From NCBI RefSeq assembly GCF_020873915.1, contig NZ_JAHWGP010000011.1:122597-186596 (forward strand): a stretch of DNA of 64,000 nucleotides, read 5' to 3'. The DNA comes from Streptomyces sp. DH5 (GTDB lineage: Bacteria; Actinomycetota; Actinomycetes; Streptomycetales; Streptomycetaceae). The translations under genes were made by a program, and so were the position numbers. This document shows, piece by piece, positions 17,824 through 25,496 of the stretch. Under the pieces are notes generated by a model that was not told the origin of the DNA, ran no database searches, and saw only the letters and a program-made list of their open reading frames with translations. Every line of letters begins with the position of its first letter. The first letter of the stretch is position 1.

Positions 17824-18843
17824 GTGAATACGCGCGCGGCACAGGGCTCCCGGCACGGCGGTGACGTCGTGTGCGTGGTGCGCGGGCTGACCAAGACCTA
17901 TCCGGCGGTGCGCGGCCGGCGCGGTGTTCCCGCGACGCCCGAGGTCCGGGCCACCGACGACGTGGCGCTCGACATCCGGCGCGGTGAGATCTTCGGCCTG
18001 CTCGGGCCGAACGGCGCCGGCAAGTCCACCCTCGTGCGCCAGCTGACCGGACTGATGCGGCCCGACCGCGGCAGCGTCGGGATCCTCGGCCACGACATCG
18101 TGCGCCACCCCGAGCGGGCCTCGCGCATCCTCGCCTACCTGGGCCAGGAGTCCACCGCCCTCGACGACCTCACCGTGTCCCTCGCCGCCGAGACCACCGG
18201 CCGGCTGCGCGGCCTCGACGCACGCCGGGCGCGGGCGGAACGGGACGACGTCCTGGACGAACTGGGGCTCGCCCCGCTCGCCGGGCGCCCGCTGCGCAAG
18301 CTCTCCGGAGGCCAGCGCAGACTCGCCTGCTTCGCCGCCGCGCTGGTGGGGCGGCGGCCGCTGCTGGTGCTCGACGAGCCCACCACCGGCATGGACCCGG
18401 TGGCCCGGCGCGCGGTGTGGTCCGCCGTCGACCGGCGCCGCGCCGAGCACGGCGCGACCGTCCTGCTGGTCACCCACAACGTCATCGAGGCCGAGACCGT
18501 CCTCGACCGGGTCGCGGTGCTCGACCGCGGCCGGGTCATCGCCTGCGACACCCCGTCCGGGCTCAAGGAGCAGGTCGCCGGAGAGGTCCGGGTCGACCTG
18601 GTGTGGCGCGAGGCCGCGCCGCTCCACGTGCCCGAGGTCGCCGCGCTGCGCGACCGCGTCGTCGAGTCCGGCCGCCGCTGGACCCTGCGACTGGCGCCGG
18701 AGGAGGCCCGTACGGTCGTCGCCACCGTCACCGGCGGTGCCGCCTTCGCGGCCCTGGACGACTTCACGCTGGCCACGCCCAGCCTGGAGGACGTCTACCT
18801 CGCGCTCGGCGGTGCCGTACGACAAGGACTGGTGAAGGCGTGA
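17824..18843 (+). CDS. ABC transporter ATP-binding protein (exporter type)
   Basis: 339 aa. Walker A is GPNGAGKST (about 62-70), the signature is LSGGQRR (about 160-166), Walker B is LLVLDEPTTGMDP (about 181-193), and the H-loop is TVLLVTHN. The C-terminal extension after about residue 250 is typical of drug- or polysaccharide-export ABC-2 ATPases (DrrA/CcmA-like). It should work with the membrane subunit encoded immediately downstream. Substrate unknown. The start at GTG 17824 follows a -10-like hexamer; upstream in-frame sequence is Pro/Gly low complexity and unlikely to be translated. Confidence 0.88.
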   Translation: MNTRAAQGSRHGGDVVCVVRGLTKTYPAVRGRRGVPATPEVRATDDVALDIRRGEIFGLLGPNGAGKSTLVRQLTGLMRPDRGSVGILGHDIVRHPERASRILAYLGQESTALDDLTVSLAAETTGRLRGLDARRARAERDDVLDELGLAPLAGRPLRKLSGGQRRLACFAAALVGRRPLLVLDEPTTGMDPVARRAVWSAVDRRRAEHGATVLLVTHNVIEAETVLDRVAVLDRGRVIACDTPSGLKEQVAGEVRVDLVWREAAPLHVPEVAALRDRVVESGRRWTLRLAPEEARTVVATVTGGAAFAALDDFTLATPSLEDVYLALGGAVRQGLVKA

Positions 18844-18929
18844 GCACACGGGCCGTGTCATCCGTACGGAACGGGACGGGCGCCCGCGCGCATCCGGGCG
18901 AGACTCCGAGCGAAGGAGAGCAGCACGAC

Positions 18930-19751
18930 GTGAGTGTCGTACCCGCCGATGTCCTGCCGGGCGATGCCCTGACCGCGGAGACGGGCGCGCCGGCAACGGC
19001 CGAACTCGGCCCCCGGGCGCGGCTGTGGCCGTCGCTGGCGGCCGTGTACCGGGCGCAGTTGTCCCGGGCCCGGGTCGCGCGGATCCCGCTGCTGTTCGTG
19101 GCGACCTTCCAGTCGGTCGGCATCATGATCCTGATGCGCGGGGTCGTGGACGGCGGCGGTGAGGCACGGGCCGTGGTCGCCGGCTCGGCGGTGCTGGTCG
19201 TCGCGTTCGTCGCGCTGAACCTCCTCGCCCAGTACTTCGGTCAGTTGCGGGCCGGCGGCGGACTCGACCACTACGCGACGCTGCCGGTGCCGCCGGCGGC
19301 GGTGGTGCTGGGCGCGGCCGGAGCGTACGCCTCGTTCACCGTGCCGGGCACCGTCGTGACCGCCGTCTTCGGCTGCGCGCTGTTCGGGCTGCCGCTGGCG
19401 CACCTGTGGGTCCTGATCGCGGTGATCCCCCTCGCGGGCGCCGCGCTCGCCGGGCTCGGGGCGGCGCTAGGCCTGCTGGCGCCCCGGCCGGAACTGGCCA
19501 CACTCCTCGGCCAGCTCGGCATGTCCGCCGCGCTGCTGCTGGGCGTGCTGCCGCCGGAGCGGATGCCCGAGGTGGTGCGCCTGGCCCGCGACCTGCTGCC
19601 GTCGACGTACGGTGTCGAGGCGTTCGCGCGGACCTTCGCGCCGCATCCCGACTGGGCCCTCGTGCTCGGTGACCTCGCCGTGTGCGGGGCCGTCGGGGTG
19701 CTCTCGCTGGCCCTGGCGACCTGGGCGTACCGCAGGGCAGCCGTCCGGTGA
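18930..19751 (+). CDS. ABC-2 type transporter membrane subunit
   Basis: 273 aa from GTG 18930. About six hydrophobic segments span residues 45-270 (for example IPLLFVATFQSVGIMILM, AVVAGSAVLVVAFVALNLLAQYF and [30 protein letters not shown]). The pattern LPSTYGVEAFARTF near the C-terminus is characteristic of ABC-2 permeases. It is the partner of the ATPase just upstream. Two starts compete. GTG 18840 overlaps the ATPase stop and would allow coupling; GTG 18930 has GAAGGAG at ideal spacing. I prefer 18930 because the extra 30 residues look non-conserved (Arg/Ala/Pro/Ser-rich). Confidence 0.82.
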   Translation: MSVVPADVLPGDALTAETGAPATAELGPRARLWPSLAAVYRAQLSRARVARIPLLFVATFQSVGIMILMRGVVDGGGEARAVVAGSAVLVVAFVALNLLAQYFGQLRAGGGLDHYATLPVPPAAVVLGAAGAYASFTVPGTVVTAVFGCALFGLPLAHLWVLIAVIPLAGAALAGLGAALGLLAPRPELATLLGQLGMSAALLLGVLPPERMPEVVRLARDLLPSTYGVEAFARTFAPHPDWALVLGDLAVCGAVGVLSLALATWAYRRAAVR

Positions 19752-19773
19752 CGCGCCGCACGGCCGGGCCTGG

Positions 19774-19779
19774 CACGAT
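19774..19779 (+). promoter_or_regulatory. Possible -10 box for the DUF2567-like gene
   Basis: CACGAT lies 6 nt before GTG 19786, without a Shine-Dalgarno sequence. It is a weak hexamer but has the leaderless spacing seen elsewhere in the window. Confidence 0.35.
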
Positions 19780-19785
19780 GGCAGG

Positions 19786-20484
19786 GTGAGCGCTCCCCTG
19801 ACACCTCCACCGCCCCCGCACGAGCATTCCGCCCAGGACCCGTGGCAGCCGCCGTCCGGCCCGGCCGCGGAGGCCTCGGACGGGCATGCCGGGAAGTCCG
19901 GGTATCCCCGGCACGGCTGGTGGGACGACCAGGACGGTCCCGGGATGAAGCAGGAACTGCGGGAGGCCGCGGTGACCCTGGTGGCGGTGGCGCTCGGCGG
20001 GCTGCTGCTCGGAGTGCTGTGGTGGTGGCTGGCACCGCGCGTGCCGCTGGTGGGCGAGGTGGCCGGCGACGACTGGGCCGTCTATCTCAAGGACTCCGAG
20101 GGCGAGCAGGGCATCGGGGTGGACGGGACGTTCACGCTGCTCGCGCTGGGGTTCGGCGCGGTGAGCGCGCTCGTCGTGTTCCTGGTGCGGCGGCGGGGCG
20201 GTGTGCCGCTGGTGGTGGCGCTCGCGGCGGGCGGGCTGCTGGGGTCGGTGCTGGCCTGGCGGCTCGGGGTGTGGCTGGGGCCGGCGGAGGACGTGATGGC
20301 GCAGGCCCGGAGCGTGGGCAGGGGCGTCACCTTCGACGCGCCGCTGCAGCTGAGTGCGAAGGGCGCGCTGCTGGCGTGGCCGTTCGCGGGGCTGGCGCTG
20401 CACCTGGGGCTGACGAGCCTGTTCGGGCCGCGGGACCCGGAGCACTTCCCGCCGGACCCGCAGGTCCCGGGAACCGGAGCGTAG
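19786..20484 (+). CDS. Integral membrane protein, DUF2567-like
   Basis: 232 aa. The N-terminal 60 residues are Pro/Ser/Asp-rich and cytosolic. Four hydrophobic segments follow (about 65-85, 118-137, 142-162 and 192-212). The conserved-looking external stretch PLVGEVAGDDWAVYLKDSEGEQGIGVDGTF lies between segments 1 and 2, and the arrangement resembles actinobacterial DUF2567 proteins from memory. No function is known. It is close behind the ABC transporter pair (34 bp), so it may be part of the same unit or start its own leaderless transcript. Downstream there is no gene for 732 bp. Confidence 0.65.
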   Translation: MSAPLTPPPPPHEHSAQDPWQPPSGPAAEASDGHAGKSGYPRHGWWDDQDGPGMKQELREAAVTLVAVALGGLLLGVLWWWLAPRVPLVGEVAGDDWAVYLKDSEGEQGIGVDGTFTLLALGFGAVSALVVFLVRRRGGVPLVVALAAGGLLGSVLAWRLGVWLGPAEDVMAQARSVGRGVTFDAPLQLSAKGALLAWPFAGLALHLGLTSLFGPRDPEHFPPDPQVPGTGA

Positions 20485-21216
20485 TTCCGGGCCGGCCCGG
20501 GATGTGGTCGCGGCGGCCGTGTACTGCGGCGGCCCGGCGCCCGGGTGCGCGGGCATCGCGACTGCCCGGGGGAGCGCCGCGCGGGGGCGTCGCCAGGGGC
20601 CCTGGTCGGAGGCCGCGTGTCCGCGGCAGACATCCCCGCCCGTCCTCTCCGCTCCCGGCTCGGTTCGAGCGGGGGGACTTCCGGCGCCCGGGGTGGCATG
20701 CCTGTCCGCGGGGCGTGGTGGGCGGGTGGCCGCGGGGGGCGGCGCGGGTGCTGGCCGGGTGGCGTGGGCCGCTGGTCGGGCGGGGTGGTGGCGTGGGCGG
20801 GCCGGTGTCCGGCTGTTCCCGCGTGCGGGATGCCCGGCGCCCCGGGTGGCATGCCTGTCTGCGGGGGGCGGCGCGGGTGCTGGCCGGGTGGCGTGGGCGG
20901 CTGGTCGGGCGGGGTGGTGGCGTGGGCGGGCCGGTGTCCGGCTGTTCCCGCGTGGGAGATGCCCGGCGCCCGGGGTGGCATGCCTGTCCGCGGGGCGTGG
21001 TGGGCGGGTGGCCGCGGGGGGCGGCGCGGGTGCTGGCCGGGTGGCGTGGGCGGCTGGTCGGGCGGGGTGGTGGTGGGGGCGGGCCGGTGTCCGGCTGTTT
21101 CCGCGCGCGGCGAGCCGCGCGACCGGTCGCGGCCGGATCCGGGTGTGCCACGCGCCAGGACGGGTTCGTCACGACGTGTCCCTGCCCCCGGTCGGGGAGG
21201 CACGGGCGTCGAGCCG
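20485..21216. other. 732-bp gene-free stretch between convergent genes
   Basis: Between the DUF2567-like gene (plus) and the YbaK gene (minus). All six frames stay open for long distances here because the sequence is extremely G-rich and repetitive, but the translations are low-complexity Gly/Ala/Arg or Pro/His/Arg strings with no domain. I therefore do not call a gene. The main content is a three-unit tandem repeat (20681 to about 21112). The flanks (20485-20680 and 21113-21216) are unique GC-rich sequence without an obvious terminator. Confidence 0.7.
20681..21112 (+). repeat. Three-unit G-rich tandem repeat, about 150-bp unit
   Basis: Unit 1 is 20681-20833 (153 bp), unit 2 is 20834-20962 (129 bp) and unit 3 is 20963 to about 21112. 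Each starts CCGGCGCC(C)GGGGTGGCATG, with the 8-bp palindrome GGCATGCC, and ends near GGTGTCCGGCTGTT. Unit 2 lacks 24 bp exactly between two CCGCGGGG-like copies, as expected from slippage or recombination. Copies are nearly identical outside that deletion. Purines dominate the plus strand, with many runs of three or more G, so G-quadruplex formation is possible. Unit lengths are multiples of three. Confidence 0.9.
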
Positions 21217-21717
21217 TCAGACGCGTCCGATCGGGGCCAGGACGGCGGAGGTCAGGCCGGTCAGGTCGGCCGGGGAGAGTTCGACCTCCAGGCCGCGCCG
21301 CCCGGCCGAGACGCAGATCGTCCCGTGCCGCGTGGCCGACGCGTCCAGGACCGTCGGCAGCCTCTTGCGCTGGCCCAGGGGTGAGATCCCGCCCCGCACG
21401 TATCCGGTGGTGCGTTCCGCCAGGGCCGGATCGGCCATCGCCGCCCGCTTGCCGCCGACCGCCGCCGCGAGCGCCTTCAGGTCGAGTTGGCCCGCCACCG
21501 GCACCACCGCCACCGTCAGCGCCCCGTCGACGTCCGCCACCAGTGTCTTGAACACCCGCTCCGGCGCGACGCCCATCGCCTCGGCCGCCTCCTCGCCGTA
21601 GGAGGGACGGGACGGATCGTGGTCGTAGGAGTGCACCGTGAACGGCACCCCGGCCGCCGTGAGCGCCACCGTCGCGGGCGTTCCCCCCGGCTGCTGCTTC
21701 CTGGACTTCTTCGCCAT
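21217..21717 (-). CDS. ybaK: YbaK/EbsC-type Cys-tRNA(Pro) deacylase
   Basis: 166 aa from ATG 21717. The YbaK/ProRS-associated fold is recognisable: ATVALTAAGVPFTVHSYDHD at the start, then ERVFKTLVADVDG carrying the conserved catalytic-region Lys, then VAVVPVAGQLDLKALAAAVGGKRAAMAD and GYVRGGISPLGQRKRLPTVLD. YbaK hydrolyses cysteine mischarged by ProRS onto tRNA(Pro). The length fits the family. A GTG at 21729 would add four residues. It is convergent with the repeat-bearing stretch and 16 bp downstream of the LON-domain gene in the same direction. Confidence 0.88.
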   Translation of the reverse strand: MAKKSRKQQPGGTPATVALTAAGVPFTVHSYDHDPSRPSYGEEAAEAMGVAPERVFKTLVADVDGALTVAVVPVAGQLDLKALAAAVGGKRAAMADPALAERTTGYVRGGISPLGQRKRLPTVLDASATRHGTICVSAGRRGLEVELSPADLTGLTSAVLAPIGRV

Positions 21718-21745
21718 TGCGGCCGTCACCCCGGACAGTCGTACG

Positions 21746-22486
21746 TCAGTTGGGACTCATCGGGCCGCGCGTCAGCTCCGACGCGGGCAACGAGGGCAGA
21801 TTACGGATGATCGCCGTCTCGGTGCGAAGGAGTTTCAGCTCGTCCCGCAGCCGCGACGCCGTGTCCGGCGCCTGGAGCAGTCGCTGCCGCGTCGGCGTGT
21901 CCAGCATCATCGCCGCGGCGACCAGGTAGGAGACCACGCCCGGCTCGTCCGGCAGGTCCGCGCCGGTCGCCAGCGACCGCTCCCGTGCCCCCGCCAGCCG
22001 CTTCTGGTACTGGCGGAACGCCCGCAGCACCCCCTCCGCCAGCGCTCCCGGCTCGTCGCCGGGTTCCTCCTCCAGCGGTTCCAGTTCGGCCGTCAGGAAC
22101 GGCCCCGAGGCGTCGACGGACAGCAGCCGCACCCGGGTCGTCCCGGTCGCCAGCACCTCGAAGGTGCCGTCGGCCCGCTCCCGGACCGTCGCCGCGTCGG
22201 CCACACAGCCCACCTTGTGGAAGGCGCGCAGCGGATCGCTGCCGAAGCCCGCCGCCGGGCCCCGCTCGGGCTCGGCCGTCGGATCGGGCATCCCGGGTGC
22301 GGTCCGCGCCACCTCGTGGCCGTCGCGGATCGCCACGACGGCGAACCGGCGTGGCTCGTCCTCCGGCGTCTTCAGCAGCTCGCGCATCATGGCGCGGTAG
22401 CGCTCCTCGAAGACGTTGAGCGGGAGCACGAGCCCCGGGAACAGCACCGTGTTCAGGGGGAAGAGCGGAAGCCGGACGGTGGTCAC
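21746..22486 (-). CDS. LON N-terminal (substrate-binding) domain protein
   Basis: 246 aa from GTG 22486. The start VTTVRLPLFPLNTVLFPGLVLPLNVFEERYRAM is the classic Lon N-domain opening, followed by VGCVADAATVRERADGTFEVLATGTTRVRL. There is no ATPase or protease domain, so this is a stand-alone substrate-recognition-like domain, widespread in bacteria with unclear role. The C-terminal third is helical. The start is fixed by domain position and by TAGGCT 8 nt upstream, part of which is the stop codon of the preceding gene. Confidence 0.88.
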   Translation of the reverse strand: MTTVRLPLFPLNTVLFPGLVLPLNVFEERYRAMMRELLKTPEDEPRRFAVVAIRDGHEVARTAPGMPDPTAEPERGPAAGFGSDPLRAFHKVGCVADAATVRERADGTFEVLATGTTRVRLLSVDASGPFLTAELEPLEEEPGDEPGALAEGVLRAFRQYQKRLAGARERSLATGADLPDEPGVVSYLVAAAMMLDTPTRQRLLQAPDTASRLRDELKLLRTETAIIRNLPSLPASELTRGPMSPN

Positions 22487-22494
22487 AGCGCAGA

Positions 22495-22500
22495 AGCCTA
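22495..22500 (-). promoter_or_regulatory. Possible -10 box for the LON-domain gene, overlapping a stop codon
   Basis: TAGGCT on the minus strand lies 8 nt before GTG 22486. Its first three bases are the TAG stop codon of the 358-aa gene that begins at 23574. Confidence 0.5.
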
Positions 22501-23574
22501 ATGGGCGCGGGCGCGGAGTCGTCCGCCCCGCCCGTGGTCCGGACGGCCGGGAACCGGGACGGCACCGCCGGAACCGGGCCCCCGGACACCGGACGCGACC
22601 GCGGCGCCCACGCCCCGGCGCACCTCCAGGAACCGGCCGAGCGGGTCCTCCGCGTCCCGGTCCCAGGGGAACGACGTGGCGTACGGGCCGGTCAGCCGCA
22701 GCTGCTCCAGGGCGTCCGGCCAGCGCTCCAGCCGGACCAGGACGTACGTCAGCAGGTTGCGCAGCCCGGCCGGCCAGGGCTGACCCGCGGGCAGCCGCGC
22801 GGACAACGCCACGGCGCGGTCGGCCGCGGCCTCCAGCCGTGCGCGCGGCACCTCGGGACCGCAGCCGTCGGTCAGGTAGCCGAACGCCGCCCGCAGTGGC
22901 AGCGCCTGCGTGAGCGAGGCCTCCGGCGCGTCCTGGGCGGCCCGGTCGGCGAAGTCGAGGCACTCCCGGTGCGAGCCGTGCCAGGAGGACGCCAGATAGC
23001 GCAGGGCCGCCACATGGCAGCCGTAGTGGTGCGGGGCGCGGCGCACGGCCGCGGCCCACAGCTCCTCGACGTAGGTGTGGCCGGCCCGTGTGCCCCGTGC
23101 GTGGTCCAGGGCCAGCCGCCAGGGCACCGGATCGCGGTGGTCCGCCCGGGCGGCGGCCGTGATCAGCGGGCTCACCTCGCGCAGCAGCTCGCCGCGCGCC
23201 GGTGCGTCCCAGGCGCGGTCCACCGCCCGCTGGGCGTCCACGACGGCGGCGTCCGGGCCGAGCGGGTCGAGCGCGCGCCAGGTGTCCAGCCATCCGGGGC
23301 GCGCGCGGGCGAACGCGGCCAGGCCCCTCACGTACCGGTCACGGTGGTCCCAGGCGCCCGTGCGCCGGGTGGCCGCGAGCAGCTCCGCGGCCGGCCCGTG
23401 GTCGCCGCCCGCCGCGCCGACCAGCGCCGGGCCGAGGACGTCGTCCGGCACGTCGAGCAGCACCTCGTCGTCACCGGGCAGCACGACGGGGACGGGGGAC
23501 GCGGCGCCCGTCGACTTTCCTCGCACCCGGGACGTACGGGTGAACGCGTGCAGCGGAGCCATGGTGTCGACCAT
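22498..23574 (-). CDS. Hypothetical helical protein, possible repeat fold
   Basis: 358 aa from ATG 23574; ATG 23562 is an alternative and neither has a clear Shine-Dalgarno sequence. No named family is recognised. The middle part (about 60-300) is a run of amphipathic Ala/Leu/Arg helices with regular Trp and Tyr (for example WLDTWRALDPLGPDAAVVDAQRAVDRAWDA and AALRYLASSWHGSHRECLDFADRAAQ), compatible with TPR-like helical hairpins. The C-terminal 30 residues are Gly/Pro/Arg-rich. No signal peptide or membrane segment. It ends 11 bp before the LON-domain gene and may share regulation with it. Confidence 0.65.
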   Translation of the reverse strand: MVDTMAPLHAFTRTSRVRGKSTGAASPVPVVLPGDDEVLLDVPDDVLGPALVGAAGGDHGPAAELLAATRRTGAWDHRDRYVRGLAAFARARPGWLDTWRALDPLGPDAAVVDAQRAVDRAWDAPARGELLREVSPLITAAARADHRDPVPWRLALDHARGTRAGHTYVEELWAAAVRRAPHHYGCHVAALRYLASSWHGSHRECLDFADRAAQDAPEASLTQALPLRAAFGYLTDGCGPEVPRARLEAAADRAVALSARLPAGQPWPAGLRNLLTYVLVRLERWPDALEQLRLTGPYATSFPWDRDAEDPLGRFLEVRRGVGAAVASGVRGPGSGGAVPVPGRPDHGRGGRLRARAH

Positions 23575-23725
23575 TGAAAGACCGCAGGTCACAGCGGCGC
23601 CAGAGCCCACACGGAAGTCACGGAAAGTTGTACGCGGGCCGGTCAAGGTCCGGTAAAAAGCAGACGGTCCCTCAGGGAGCCCCGGATCACGGCTGCTTCA
23701 CCCGCCCCCGCGGGGCGCGCGCGGG

Positions 23726-25303
23726 CTACGTGCGCCGCAGCGTCCGGGTCGCGCCCGCCGCCACCGTGGTCGCCAGGATCCAGCCGAGCAGGACGAACGC
23801 GGCCGACAGCCACTGCCAGCCGCCGCGCAGCTGCCAGAAACCCACCTGCCCCAGATCGATCACCGGCAGCAGCAGGTCCAGCGCGAACAGGGCCGGGTTC
23901 CAGGCCGGATGCTCACCGCTCTTCAGCGGCGGGTGGTGGGAGTTCGCGAAGGCCAGCGAGCCGGCCGCCCACAGGACCGCCATCCACACCGCCGCCCGGC
24001 CGGGTCGGTACCCGTAGGCGACCGTCCAGTCCTGCGCGTACCCCCACAGCTTGGCCGCGAGCGGCAGGCTCTCGCGGCGCCGGCGCTGCTTGGCGAGCAG
24101 CACCTCCCGGGCGTCCTCGTCCTCCCCGCCCTCCCGCAGCACGGCGGCCAGCCGCTCGTACGGCTCCGGGTTGTACTCGGCGCTCGCCGCGTCCACCCAG
24201 CGCAGCCGCAGCTCCAGCGGGAACGGACCGCGCGGCACCAGGTTCTCGTAGACGAAGCCGCCCATGTGCAGCCGGCCGGGGCCCGGCCAGCTGTCCGCCC
24301 GGTCCACCAGGTTCACCACCCGCGCCCCCGACAGCACCACCCGGCCGCGCGCCGGCCGCTCCCCGAGGAAGCGCAGCTCCGGCGTCTGCACCCGGCGCAG
24401 CGACAGCTCCTGCTCGTCGGTGAGGACGAACCGGGCCCCCTCGAAGTCGACCGCGTCCCCGAACCGCCCGTCGTCCAGCCGCACCCCGCCCCGGCACTCG
24501 AACCGCTGGATCCGCGTCCCGCGGGCCGGCGTCATCCCGCTGCGCGCCTGGGCACCGACGCCCGCCGGGGTCAGGTACAGCGTGCGCTCGACGGTGAGCT
24601 GCGGCGCGTTCAGCGCGAGCCGGGCCTGCGAGTTGCCCAGCCGCGCGCCCCGCAGGCTCAGCGACACGCCGATCGTCGCGCTGCGCAGGCTCAGCTCGCC
24701 GTGCGACTCCAGCATCTCCGCCTGGAGGTCCTGCCCGACACTTAACCCGTCCGCGGCGATCGAGCGGCCGCTGCGGTCCCGGTGCACGACCGCCTGGTTG
24801 AGCAGCAGATCCGTGCCGATCCGTGCGTCGGTCAGCCGTACGCCGCCCAGGAACCGGCAGCGCGGCAGATGCAGGTCGCCCTCGGTGTGCAGCCGGGCCG
24901 CCTCCAGCCGGGGTATGGCGCAGTCGACCATCCGCACGGTCGTGAAGCGGCTCTCCGGCAGCAGCACCTCCCGCTCGAAGCGGCAGCCCCGCAATTCCCA
25001 GTAAGGGACCACCGTGCCCCCGGCCAGGTCGAGCACACCGCTGATCCGCACCCCGACGAGCTTCAGCGACGACACCCGGCCGGCCAGTGCGGGCGGTCCG
25101 TCCAGCAGCAGCCAGCACACCACCCGCGCCCGGACGGTCCGCTCCGGACCCCACGGATGCCCGCCGTGCGGATCGTCGACCACCGTGTCGCCGCTGCTCA
25201 GGTCGTACACGCTGCCGTTGCGGAAGGCCTGCCACATGCCGGCCTCCGCGGCGGTCAGGTCCTCCGGCGGCTCCGCGCCGCCCGGTCGCATCCCGTGGGT
25301 CAC
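23726..25303 (-). CDS. Large orphan protein: beta-rich repeat region plus C-terminal membrane helices
   Basis: 525 aa from GTG 25303, with a very strong ribosome-binding stretch (GGAGGGGAGG) just upstream. Residues 70-390 read as short repeated strands (LKLVGVRISGVLDLAGG, RLEAARLHTEGDLHLPRCRFLGG, DLLLNQAVVHRD, GELSLRSATIGVSLSLRGARLG). This resembles a pentapeptide-like or right-handed beta-helix with about 20-residue rungs. A charged helix follows, then two or three membrane segments (about 435-455, 472-490 and 500-520). Relatives are sometimes labelled oxidoreductase in annotations, but I see no cofactor motif. The arrangement suggests a cytosolic solenoid tethered to the membrane. Confidence 0.7.
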   Translation of the reverse strand: MTHGMRPGGAEPPEDLTAAEAGMWQAFRNGSVYDLSSGDTVVDDPHGGHPWGPERTVRARVVCWLLLDGPPALAGRVSSLKLVGVRISGVLDLAGGTVVPYWELRGCRFEREVLLPESRFTTVRMVDCAIPRLEAARLHTEGDLHLPRCRFLGGVRLTDARIGTDLLLNQAVVHRDRSGRSIAADGLSVGQDLQAEMLESHGELSLRSATIGVSLSLRGARLGNSQARLALNAPQLTVERTLYLTPAGVGAQARSGMTPARGTRIQRFECRGGVRLDDGRFGDAVDFEGARFVLTDEQELSLRRVQTPELRFLGERPARGRVVLSGARVVNLVDRADSWPGPGRLHMGGFVYENLVPRGPFPLELRLRWVDAASAEYNPEPYERLAAVLREGGEDEDAREVLLAKQRRRRESLPLAAKLWGYAQDWTVAYGYRPGRAAVWMAVLWAAGSLAFANSHHPPLKSGEHPAWNPALFALDLLLPVIDLGQVGFWQLRGGWQWLSAAFVLLGWILATTVAAGATRTLRRT

Positions 25304-25408
25304 TGACCTCCCCTCCTCCTCACCTACCCGTCGGTTCACCCCTTCGTACAACCGGTGATGCCCGGTACGGTGACCCGCTGAACACGGAAAGTGAAGAGGA
25401 TCTCGAAA

Positions 25409-25483
25409 ATGTGCGCGGACCGTCACCGTGAGGGGTTCGTATCAGCCACTGGAACGGGCGGACGGCCCACGGTCCCGGTCTGA
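25409..25483 (+). CDS. Possible 24-aa leader peptide upstream of hisD
   Basis: ATG 25409 is preceded by AGAGGA at good spacing and encodes a 24-residue peptide starting [10 protein letters not shown] and ending at TGA 25481-25483, only 13 nt before the hisD start. It contains a single His, so it is not a classical histidine attenuator peptide. It could couple translation to hisD, or be chance. I would not annotate it firmly. Confidence 0.3.
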   Translation: MCADRHREGFVSATGTGGRPTVPV

Positions 25484-25489
25484 GAGAAT
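25484..25489 (+). promoter_or_regulatory. Possible -10 box for hisD
   Basis: GAGAAT lies 7 nt before GTG 25497. If used, the his transcript would be leaderless; if transcription starts further upstream, the leader ORF at 25409 would be on the mRNA. Confidence 0.35.
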
Positions 25490-25496
25490 TGAGCAC

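Larger units (their letters stand above)
25304..25496. other. Divergent region upstream of hisD with a possible leader ORF
   Basis: A 193-bp region. It holds the ribosome-binding site of the minus-strand orphan at its left end, the half-sites CGGTGAC (25369-25375) and GTCACCG (about 25423-25429), and a 24-codon ORF (25409-25483) with AGAGGA upstream. The right end has GAGAAT 7 nt before the hisD GTG. Confidence 0.4.

Noticed and set aside
20641-20690. tRNA-like GGTTCGAGC segment
   Set aside because: No acceptor or anticodon stem could be built around it; the match is to a short T-loop-like string only.
20485-21216. CRISPR array in the tandem-repeat stretch
   Set aside because: Units are about 150 bp and contiguous, with no short direct repeats separated by unique spacers and no cas genes.
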